Positions 1 to 5,601 of a stretch of 5,624 bases of DNA are shown here, in pieces. The stretch lies in NCBI GenBank assembly GCA_031271245.1, contig JAISWC010000258.1, forward strand, positions 1 through 5,624. The letters are read 5' to 3'. Under the pieces are notes generated by a model. It did not search any database, was not told where the DNA came from, and worked only from the letters and a program-made list of their open reading frames with translations. A program made the translations under genes and the position numbers. Positions within the stretch are counted from its first letter, which is position 1. Every line of letters starts with the position of its first letter. The DNA is from Tannerella sp. (GTDB lineage Bacteria > Bacteroidota > Bacteroidia > Bacteroidales > Tannerellaceae).

Positions 1-87
1 CAACATCAAAATCTCAACAGATGACTCAAAATCCGTATAAAAATCGCTCGGAAAATCTCCGGAGACACTACTGAAATTTTACCGTAA

Positions 88-321
88 CTACCAAATTATT
101 TGGTTGCGGATTTTAGGATTATCCTCTTCGTCTGTATTCTCTTCCGACGAACTGCCTACCGATTTCATAATCCCGAACAAGCCTGTACAGATGGTGGCCA
201 GTACAATGGCAACCTTCAGGTAATCGTTTGAAATCAGCGTGCTGCATGCCAGTACACATCCTGCAATAATCAGCAGAATGTACAAAAACTTCAAGAGTTT
301 GTTTTTTTGTTTTGTTTCCAT
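88..321 (-). CDS. Small two-helix membrane protein with acidic tail, function unknown
   Basis: The frame encodes 77 residues and I do not recognise the family. After a short basic N-terminus (METKQKNK) there are two hydrophobic stretches, at about residues 11-30 and 35-52, joined by a short polar link (SNDY). Both are long enough to span the inner membrane. The C-terminus (about 55-77) is hydrophilic, with an acidic cluster (SSSEENTDEEDNPK), and by the positive-inside rule both ends should face the cytoplasm. Two cysteines lie in the first hydrophobic segment (residues 22 and 26), but the context is not a clean lipobox. No strong Shine-Dalgarno precedes the ATG, which is common in Bacteroidota. 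It lies on the same strand as the upstream 136-residue gene but 137 bases away, beyond an inverted repeat, so it may be separately transcribed. The protein-like layout supports a real gene; its role is unknown. Confidence 0.7.
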   Translation of the reverse strand: METKQKNKLLKFLYILLIIAGCVLACSTLISNDYLKVAIVLATICTGLFGIMKSVGSSSEENTDEEDNPKIRNQIIW

Positions 322-334
322 CTTAATCTGATTT

Positions 335-342
335 TAAATGTA
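335..342 (-). promoter_or_regulatory. Possible -7 element for the small membrane protein gene
   Basis: On the minus strand the bases read TACATTTA, matching seven of the eight positions of the Bacteroidota -7 consensus TAnnTTTG. They end 13 bases before the ATG at 321, which would leave a very short untranslated leader. No TTTG-like -33 box is seen at the right distance upstream. It is a weak candidate, based on one box and position only. Confidence 0.22.
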
Positions 343-401
343 ATTAAATCGGAACGTACGACTTCACGCTCATACATTCCCTTACGTATGTACATGATGC
401 A

Positions 402-437
402 TCCTGCGGAAAATTCACGGCGGAATCTTTCGCAGGA
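402..437. repeat. Imperfect 15-bp inverted repeat, possible terminator hairpin
   Basis: The arms are 402-416 and 423-437 around a six-base loop (ACGGCG). Thirteen of fifteen positions pair by Watson-Crick rules, one more is a G-T wobble and one is a mismatch. The outer seven pairs (TCCTGCG with CGCAGGA) are perfect. It lies 21 bases past the stop of the 136-residue minus-strand gene and upstream of the 77-residue gene, the right place to end or attenuate the rhamnosidase transcript. Neither strand has a T-run after the stem, so it is not a standard intrinsic terminator. It could instead protect an RNA 3' end or be a dispersed palindromic element. Confidence 0.5.
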
Positions 438-458
438 CGGTATCAGGCCTGTTTAAAA

Positions 459-869
459 TCAAATAAGAAGTTTCCGCAAGGTGAAAACATAGTATCCCCT
501 GCGGCAAAGGAGCGTAAAATAATTAAGAATTTGACAGTAAGAAATCGTTTCACTCACTTTCCGGAGCCGGTTTTCACTCCTGAGGCGGAATTGCTGCAAT
601 ACTTTTTCCAGGCTCCGTAGCGTGCGTTTGTTGGCGATGTGGTGAATCCCCTGGCCGGATGTTTGCCTCGGAAGCACACACGTATGTCCTTTCAGTTCGT
701 TGCTCAGCAAGGTGAGCTTGTGTTCTGCGTCTGTCGGGGCTTTCCGGGCGGTTAGGGATGCGGTGGCAGCCACGGATTGAACAGGGGTCCGGCTGTTTTC
801 CCGCCTTATCTGCAAGTCGAGAAACAGAACCCCTAACAACAGCACGCCGGCAAATAACCACCTTTTCAT
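459..869 (-). CDS. N-terminally anchored small basic protein, function unknown
   Basis: The frame encodes 136 residues of a protein I do not recognise. The start MKRW followed by a hydrophobic run at about residues 4-19 looks like a signal anchor or uncleaved signal peptide; there is no lipobox cysteine. Residues 20-50 are Ala/Thr/Arg-rich and probably disordered. Residues 80-136 are strongly basic and helix-prone, with regularly spaced Leu and Arg (for example LRSLEKVLQQFRLRSENRL), and end in a Tyr/Leu-rich stretch with Cys112 and Cys122. The ATG lies 30 bases after the rhamnosidase stop, on the same strand, with AGG and AGGGA purine runs just upstream. The close spacing points to co-transcription with the rhamnosidase. 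Whether it takes part in sugar use is not shown. The membrane-targeting start and operon-like spacing make it likely to be real. Confidence 0.65.
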   Translation of the reverse strand: MKRWLFAGVLLLGVLFLDLQIRRENSRTPVQSVAATASLTARKAPTDAEHKLTLLSNELKGHTCVLPRQTSGQGIHHIANKRTLRSLEKVLQQFRLRSENRLRKVSETISYCQILNYFTLLCRRGYYVFTLRKLLI

Positions 870-899
870 ATCCCTGCCTGTTTTTTTCAGTCCCGAACG

Positions 900-3800
900 T
901 CAGTATGAAAACGCCTGAATCTCCACCGGCCCGAGCAGCCCGGACGACTGCAACGGCGAATCGGCCTTCCACGGATTGACATTGACCTGCGTTTCCCGTT
1001 CCTTTTCCGGTAATTGCCGGTCGCCTATCAGGCGATTCATCCAGTTGTTGACCACTTCAACCTCCAGCGAATTTTCGCCTTCTTTCAGGACGCCGGTTAC
1101 ATTCACCCGGTACGGCGTTGTCCATACGCCCCCTACCGGCTGTCCGTTCAGCCTGACTTTCGCCATGACCATCACTTTTCCCAAATCAATGTAATACGTC
1201 TTTTCGGGCAATGTTTCCAGGGTAAACGTTGTGCGGTAGGTAGCCGTGCCGGAAAAATACCGAATACGCGCGTCCGTTGACGTCGACCAGTCTTCCAGTG
1301 TTGAAAAAGTAACCGGTTCTTCCGGGCCGCGGCGTTTCCCCTGTTCAAATGTTACCTGCCACGGCGTCGCGAGGGTCAGCAGCACCTCCTTTTCCGGGAA
1401 ATTTTCTTCGGCGGCAGGAGCGCCCTTGGCGCGGAAAATCACAAATCCGCTTTCAAAGGGCTGCAATTTGAGCGGCAGCGCCGTCGTGGTCCCGGTTGAC
1501 TGAAAGGCGGGCAACCGGCGTATCTCGCCCGTCGCCGGGTTCCACCATTCCGGCGCCTTCCCGACTACACGAAATTCCGGACGGAAGGTCACTGTCCGGT
1601 CACTCTGGTTGGAAACAAAATAGATGTCGCCCTTCGGCAGCGTCCGGTGAATAAACAGGATCGGGCTATCCAGGTTGTTTGCCGGGCTGAAATCGGGCAC
1701 AACCTGCAGGACGGCAAAAACGTCGCTGACGGACTGGCCGTCGGCAAAGACTTTGCCTTTCCCGACTATACGGATTTTTTCATCCCCTGCGCCCCACAGT
1801 TCTTCGGCCAGCGACGCCACTTCCGCGTCGGCCTGCGGATAGCGCGCCAGACTGGGCGACAGCTTCGGCGCCGGTCCCAGAACGGCCAATCCGTCGTGAA
1901 CCAGTTCGCTGATCTTGCGCAGCACTTCCGGGCGCATCGTCGACAGGGGCGGCAAAACAAGCAGTGAATATTGCATGCCGTCGGGCAGCGTCAGTTTGCC
2001 GTTTTTCACCGAGGCGCGCGTCAGCAGCACTTCCGCATTCATATAGTCAAACGAATAGCCTGCCGGCAGTTCCGGCGTGCAGACGCCGGTCATCTTGGGC
2101 GCATCTTCACCGATGAAATAGGCCGCGTCGGCCGCATAGAGGCCCTGCTGGAGCATGAAGTTGCATCGCCGCAGGTAATCGGTGAAAAGGTCTATCTGGC
2201 CAAACCATGTGTTTTTGCGGTTAAATTCGTTGCCGAACCCTGCGGCCAGACCCGGTTCGCGGTCTTCGAACGGCTGCTGGATATAGACGTGCAGCAGCGT
2301 ACTGTTGATGCCTTCGGTGAAGAAACGGTCGACCCGCTGTTTCATGATGGCGGGATAACGGCTGAAGACAGGGCCGCCGCTCGTACACGATTCCGCCCAT
2401 ACTTTCCGTTTGCCGTAGATGTGTCCGCACGACGAGGCGGCGCGGTTTTCGATGTCGCCCAGCGAACCTTCGCTCCAAAACTCGCCGCCAATCTCGTCGG
2501 ACTGCCCGCCGTACTGCAGAAATTCGCCGGGGAATCCCCAGTGGCCATAGTTTTCAAGCCAGGTTGTCAAACCGTGCCGGTTGCTGATTTCACGCAGTCC
2601 GCCGACGTATTCGTACGACACGCGGTCGGCCACCAGCCGGCGCAAGTCCCACAGGAAACGGTCGGAAAGATCGGGACTTCCCACCACGATACCATTCAGC
2701 GCGGGTAAAAAGGGAACGGGATCATATCCGTAAGCGGCCTTAAAATGTTCTATCATTCCGTCCGTCCAGTTCTGTCCGCCGGTTTCGTAGCTGTCCTCCA
2801 CGACGACTTTGAAACTTGTCCGGTCTTCGGCCGGAATCCGGCGCAGTATCTCGCCGATAAATGCGTCGAAATGAGAGGCTACGTGCTGTCGGCTCAGTTT
2901 GTCGATTTCCAGTCCGGTGCCTTCGGGCGAGGCCGGGCTGTTCGTCACGCCGGTGGAACGCATCGCTGTCCGCGTGATGGTCCAGTCGCCCGCCGGAGCA
3001 TCCCATTCCAGTACGCCGTCCTTTACCTTTTCCGTCAGGTCAATGACCTGTTCGGGTGCAATACATAATGCCGCGGGTGCTTCGGGCTGCGTCTCCCACA
3101 AATAGTCATGCCACATGGGTAACGGCGTCTGGAACATTTTCGCCAGCGTTTTTTCCGCATAGCGTTCTATCTTCGGCTGCGACGAAAGCGTTACTTTCGC
3201 ATCACCGCCGCCGGCTTCGCGCATGACCAGCCGGAACGAAGCCGCCTGCGTCCCGGGCAGCGAGACGACAATCGGCGCATAGGGGATAAATCCCACATTC
3301 AGCGATGCATTGCTGCGGTCGATATGGATTTTTTTCAGGGAGCGATACGTGTCGCCTTCCTTGACAAAAAGTTCCGCATCCGTCTTTAGGGGCGTTTGCG
3401 CCGTATAGGTGAAACTGCGGATGGCGGCCGGCTGCGGCAGCGTCAGGTCGACGATCAGTGTCTGTCCATCCTTTTTCCGTATATCCCAGGTCTTTTGCAC
3501 GAAATCGCCCGGAGCGGGGTAAGCGATCACCCGGACGTCCTGCGCGTCTTTTCCCGGGTCGGGCAGTTCGATCCGTATTGTCCCGGCGCCGGTCTTCTTC
3601 ACCGTCACCTCGGCCGACGCCAGGTAACGCATGCTTTCCTGCGGTTTTACCCACGGCCCGCCGGACTGGCTCCACCCGGGACTGTTGAAAATGCCGATTT
3701 CAATATCCAGTTCGGAAGCTTTTTTCAGGGCTGTATGCATCACTTCCCACCATTCCGGCGTCAATATCCTGATATCGCCATAAGGGATGTTGTCCAAGCC

Positions 3801-4052
3801 GATATTGCCGATGAACGCACGGGTAATCCCCGCCGTTTTCATAGCTTCCAAATCACGTACAACGGCTTCTTTGGAGATATTGTCGGAAATCCAGTACCAG
3901 TAGCATCCTATCCGCGTACTGTCGGGTATCGTACGGAACCCTTCTTCTATCGCCCGGAAAACGGCGCTTTCCTCTGTACGGCTTTCCGTACATGACAGCG
4001 TTAAAATACACCCAATCAATCCCATCAAAGAGATTAACACCTGTTTATTCAT
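900..4052 (-). CDS. Alpha-L-rhamnosidase, glycoside hydrolase family 106, exported lipoprotein
   Basis: The 1050-residue protein has the length and motif order of GH106 enzymes, which hydrolyse terminal alpha-L-rhamnose from pectic and other rhamnosylated glycans. The start MNKQVLISLMGLIG is a signal peptide with two possible lipidated cysteines: Cys15 in LIGC, or Cys21 in TLSC followed by an acidic stretch. It probably acts in the periplasm or on the outer membrane. Residues 49-130 (GCYWYWISDNIS, FNSPGWSQSGGPW) begin the catalytic barrel, a beta-rich insert probably covers about 150-330, and the barrel resumes with VVVEDSYETGGQNWT (416-430), WLENYGHW (498-505), GGEFW (522-526) and VWAESCTSGG (551-560). 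From memory, the characterised enzyme BT0986 uses Glu461 as acid and Glu593 as base. Here Glu423 and Glu554 have nearly the same spacing, so I infer they are equivalent. Residues about 885-1050 form a GH2-like galactose-binding beta-sandwich. There is no frameshift. AGG lies seven bases before the ATG. The exact substrate cannot be told. Confidence 0.95.
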   Translation of the reverse strand: MNKQVLISLMGLIGCILTLSCTESRTEESAVFRAIEEGFRTIPDSTRIGCYWYWISDNISKEAVVRDLEAMKTAGITRAFIGNIGLDNIPYGDIRILTPEWWEVMHTALKKASELDIEIGIFNSPGWSQSGGPWVKPQESMRYLASAEVTVKKTGAGTIRIELPDPGKDAQDVRVIAYPAPGDFVQKTWDIRKKDGQTLIVDLTLPQPAAIRSFTYTAQTPLKTDAELFVKEGDTYRSLKKIHIDRSNASLNVGFIPYAPIVVSLPGTQAASFRLVMREAGGGDAKVTLSSQPKIERYAEKTLAKMFQTPLPMWHDYLWETQPEAPAALCIAPEQVIDLTEKVKDGVLEWDAPAGDWTITRTAMRSTGVTNSPASPEGTGLEIDKLSRQHVASHFDAFIGEILRRIPAEDRTSFKVVVEDSYETGGQNWTDGMIEHFKAAYGYDPVPFLPALNGIVVGSPDLSDRFLWDLRRLVADRVSYEYVGGLREISNRHGLTTWLENYGHWGFPGEFLQYGGQSDEIGGEFWSEGSLGDIENRAASSCGHIYGKRKVWAESCTSGGPVFSRYPAIMKQRVDRFFTEGINSTLLHVYIQQPFEDREPGLAAGFGNEFNRKNTWFGQIDLFTDYLRRCNFMLQQGLYAADAAYFIGEDAPKMTGVCTPELPAGYSFDYMNAEVLLTRASVKNGKLTLPDGMQYSLLVLPPLSTMRPEVLRKISELVHDGLAVLGPAPKLSPSLARYPQADAEVASLAEELWGAGDEKIRIVGKGKVFADGQSVSDVFAVLQVVPDFSPANNLDSPILFIHRTLPKGDIYFVSNQSDRTVTFRPEFRVVGKAPEWWNPATGEIRRLPAFQSTGTTTALPLKLQPFESGFVIFRAKGAPAAEENFPEKEVLLTLATPWQVTFEQGKRRGPEEPVTFSTLEDWSTSTDARIRYFSGTATYRTTFTLETLPEKTYYIDLGKVMVMAKVRLNGQPVGGVWTTPYRVNVTGVLKEGENSLEVEVVNNWMNRLIGDRQLPEKERETQVNVNPWKADSPLQSSGLLGPVEIQAFSY

Positions 4053-4069
4053 AAGTCAACCTGTTTATT
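4039..4069. repeat. 11-bp direct repeat spanning the rhamnosidase start
   Basis: The 11-base sequence ACCTGTTTATT occurs at 4039-4049 and again at 4059-4069, exactly 20 bases apart. On the minus strand one copy encodes the first residues after the rhamnosidase start (NKQV) and the other carries the likely ribosome binding site (the CCT at 4060-4062 is AGG on the minus strand). It may be chance, a small duplication, or a two-site target in the messenger or DNA. Confidence 0.45.
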
Positions 4070-4235
4070 AAAAAATCATGTCAAAAGTCGGGTTAAAACG
4101 GTTATCCACTACTTATGAAAATGATATAATTCTTTTCATTTCTGACAGCATCTTCAGTCGAATGTCGAAAGATTTTTCGCGGGCATGGGAATCGGCAAAA
4201 TCGGAAAAAAAATATCCCGGAATCCAAAAAAGCCA
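4053..4235. other. Divergent intergenic region, rhamnosidase side
   Basis: This AT-rich stretch separates the rhamnosidase start from the pyrK promoter, so both genes read away from it. I found no clear TAnnTTTG box for the rhamnosidase on the minus strand. The best is GACTTTTG at 4089-4082, with one mismatch and no -33 partner. A short palindrome (CGAAA, four-base loop, TTTCG) lies at about 4166-4179. No tRNA, small-RNA signature or additional gene is evident. Confidence 0.5.
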
Positions 4236-4243
4236 TATCTTTG
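4236..4243 (+). promoter_or_regulatory. Bacteroidota-type -7 promoter element for pyrK
   Basis: TATCTTTG is a perfect match to the TAnnTTTG -7 box recognised by the primary sigma factor of Bacteroidota. It faces pyrK and would place the transcript start near 4250, giving a leader of roughly 100 bases. No TTTG -33 box is seen about 19 bases upstream, but that box is often weak in this phylum. The perfect box and its position in a divergent gap make it a reasonable promoter call. Confidence 0.5.
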
Positions 4244-4283
4244 CAGGAAAATGAACTGAACAGTTATAAATTGTAGCAAAATG

Positions 4284-4318
4284 AAGGGATGCGGAAAAGA
4301 TGCGCGTCCTTTTATTTT
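4284..4318 (+). terminator. Leader hairpin with T-tract upstream of pyrK, possible attenuator
   Basis: Bases 4284-4293 (AAGGGATGCG) can pair with 4303-4312 (CGCGTCCTTT) in a ten-pair stem that includes two G-T wobbles, closing a nine-base loop. The right arm runs directly into a T-rich tract (TTTTATTTT, 4310-4318), as in an intrinsic terminator. It sits inside the inferred pyrK leader, downstream of the -7 box and about 30 bases before the start codon. An 18-codon mini-ORF (ATG 4289, TGA 4343-4345) runs through the right arm and the T-tract. A ribosome on it could block the hairpin. The structure and mini-ORF are seen in the sequence; a regulatory role is inference, by analogy with UTP-sensitive attenuation of E. 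coli pyrBI. Confidence 0.4.
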
Positions 4319-4347
4319 AATTTACTGCAAACAAATCGGAAATGAGT

Positions 4348-5127
4348 ATGAAGAAATACCTGTTGAACTTGAGAGTGAAGGAGAACCGGCGTCTTCACCC
4401 CGAATACAGCCTGCTCAAACTGACGGCCGACACGGCATTGCCGGAAACGGTACCGGGACAGTTTGCGGAAGTGCGGGTGGACGGTTCGCCGGGCACGTTC
4501 CTGCGCCGACCGATATCGATTCATTATGTGGACAGGGCGTTGAACGAACTGTGGCTGCTGATACGGCGGGCGGGCGACGGCACGCGACGGATGACGGAAA
4601 CCGGAGTGGGCGAAACCCTGAATGTGCTCCTACCGCTGGGAAACGGTTTTTCCATTCCGCCGCTTTCCGTCCGTTCCAGCCTGTTGCTTGTGGGCGGAGG
4701 TGTTGGAGTTGCGCCGCTGCTTTATCTGGGTGATACGCTGAAACAGATTGGATTTGCCCCGGTGTTTCTGCTGGGCGCCCGCACGCGGGAAGATTTGCTG
4801 CAACAGGATGCGTTCCGGCAAAGAGGCGCCGTCCATGTCACCACGGAAGACGGATCGCTGGGGGAAAAGGGCGTGGTGACGAACCATTCCGTTTTGCGGA
4901 ACGGGCAGTTTGACTATCTGTATGTTTGCGGCCCGAAACCGATGATGGTGGCGGTAGCACGGTATGCACGGCAGGCCGGCACGCCGTGTGAAGTATCGCT
5001 CGAGAACACGATGGCCTGCGGCATCGGCGCCTGCCTGTGCTGCGTAGAACGGACGAAAGCCGGTCATGCCTGTGTCTGCACCGAAGGCCCCGTCTTTCCG
5101 GTCGATCAACTGGAATGGAAGTTGTGA
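4348..5127 (+). CDS. pyrK: Dihydroorotate dehydrogenase B, electron transfer subunit PyrK
   Basis: PyrK carries electrons from the FMN enzyme PyrD, which oxidises dihydroorotate to orotate in UMP synthesis, through a [2Fe-2S] cluster and FAD to NAD+. It works in the cytoplasm as a PyrK2-PyrD2 complex. In numbering from this start, an FAD-binding barrel comes first, with LRRPISI at 52-58 and GDGT at 76-79. The NAD-binding half follows, with LVGGGVGVAPL at 114-124 and VCGPKPM at 193-199. The cluster motif is last: CGIGACLCC begins at 224, with likely ligands Cys224, Cys229, Cys232 and Cys244, followed by EGPVF. Length is 259 residues, normal for the family. I chose the ATG at 4348 because Bacteroidales PyrK proteins usually begin MKKY and GGA lies seven bases upstream; an in-frame ATG at 4342 adds two residues. 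PyrD normally follows at once, but here an AT-rich gene intervenes. Confidence 0.96.
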   Translation: MKKYLLNLRVKENRRLHPEYSLLKLTADTALPETVPGQFAEVRVDGSPGTFLRRPISIHYVDRALNELWLLIRRAGDGTRRMTETGVGETLNVLLPLGNGFSIPPLSVRSSLLLVGGGVGVAPLLYLGDTLKQIGFAPVFLLGARTREDLLQQDAFRQRGAVHVTTEDGSLGEKGVVTNHSVLRNGQFDYLYVCGPKPMMVAVARYARQAGTPCEVSLENTMACGIGACLCCVERTKAGHACVCTEGPVFPVDQLEWKL

Positions 5128-5149
5128 TTTTTGCGAAAGGATATATTGT

Positions 5150-5557
5150 ATGAAATATGCATGGTTAATCGTTTTTTTATTGACGAGTATGGTTTTTTCC
5201 CAACAGTCTCAACGAATGCATGATATAAGTCAAATTGTAACTGAAAGCGATTTCGAAAAGATAGCGCAATTCGTTTTAGATAATGGGAATAGAATAATAT
5301 ATTGTCAAATGTATAATGACAGCCCCCATTATTCTCTTGAAGATTTTCATATTTATTTGGATCCAATTTCACAGAGTATTGAGTCATTATTATCAGGAAA
5401 GAATTCATTATATTCTGTTAATTACTATAATACTATTGTAATTCAAGATTGGAACTCGCCGCATGTATATTATAGGATATTATTAAAAGACGAAAAAGTG
5501 TATATACATAATCCTTATGGCTTTGAGCAAAAATATTATGAAAATGAGTTATTGTAA
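5150..5557 (+). CDS. Small secreted protein of unknown function, AT-rich, between pyrK and likely pyrD
   Basis: The 135-residue product is not recognised. Residues 1-17 (MKYAWLIVFLLTSMVFS) form a clear signal peptide, and cleavage before Gln18 would give the N-terminal glutamine common in exported Bacteroidota proteins. The mature part is rich in Tyr, Asn, Ile and Asp with a single cysteine (Cys52). It reads like a compact alpha/beta domain: an acidic helical stretch (about 25-45), then strands such as NRIIYCQMY, FHIYL, NTIVIQDW, YYRILL and KVYIH. The frame is open from 5066, but the ATG at 5150 is preferred because AAAGG lies nine bases upstream and the signal peptide begins there. It starts 22 bases after pyrK ends. 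Hand-counted GC is 18/60 (5281-5340) and 16/60 (5341-5400), against 39/60 and 42/60 in pyrK samples, which suggests recent acquisition. An immunity or small periplasmic protein is possible, but nothing proves it. Confidence 0.72.
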   Translation: MKYAWLIVFLLTSMVFSQQSQRMHDISQIVTESDFEKIAQFVLDNGNRIIYCQMYNDSPHYSLEDFHIYLDPISQSIESLLSGKNSLYSVNYYNTIVIQDWNSPHVYYRILLKDEKVYIHNPYGFEQKYYENELL

Positions 5558-5601
5558 AAATATATACCCAAATTAAAATCGCTCATCAGAGATAAATGTA
5601 T

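Noticed and set aside
56..65. Perfect 10-bp palindrome TCTCCGGAGA
   Set aside because: It is too short to form a stable hairpin once a loop is allowed, and has no T-tract directly beside it, so it is not called a terminator.
574..972. Minus-strand 132-codon frame across the junction of the rhamnosidase and the 136-residue gene
   Set aside because: It overlaps two better-supported genes. The alternative frame at 459-869 has a signal-anchor start and sits neatly after the rhamnosidase stop.
1971..2708. Open plus-strand frame of 245 codons opposite the rhamnosidase
   Set aside because: It lies wholly antisense to a clear GH106 coding region. Its length is explained by GC-rich codons, and the product has no recognisable domain or signal.
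3202..3675. Minus-strand 157-codon frame inside the rhamnosidase
   Set aside because: It overlaps the real gene in another frame and the product is Arg/Gly/Ala-rich, typical of an out-of-frame GC-rich translation.
3396..3995. Open plus-strand frame of 199 codons opposite the rhamnosidase N-terminal half
   Set aside because: It is a shadow of the GH106 gene, with low-complexity composition and no supporting start signals.
4125..4130. TATAAT sequence on the plus strand
   Set aside because: It matches the E. coli -10 box, but Bacteroidota primary promoters use TAnnTTTG, and the perfect box at 4236-4243 lies closer to pyrK.
4281..4733. Plus-strand 150-codon frame overlapping pyrK
   Set aside because: Most of it is an out-of-frame reading of pyrK. 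Only its first part, in the leader, is of regulatory interest.
4630..5109. Minus-strand 159-codon frame opposite pyrK
   Set aside because: It is antisense to a well-supported pyrK with all family motifs.
5106..5408. Minus-strand 100-codon frame opposite the AT-rich gene
   Set aside because: It overlaps the end of pyrK and the AT-rich gene. The plus-strand reading has a signal peptide and ribosome binding site, whereas this one has neither.
5128..5601. Target-site duplication or insertion sequence ends around the AT-rich gene
   Set aside because: I compared both flanks and saw only short AT-rich similarities (ATATAT, GATA-ATG), no convincing direct repeat, terminal inverted repeats or transposase.
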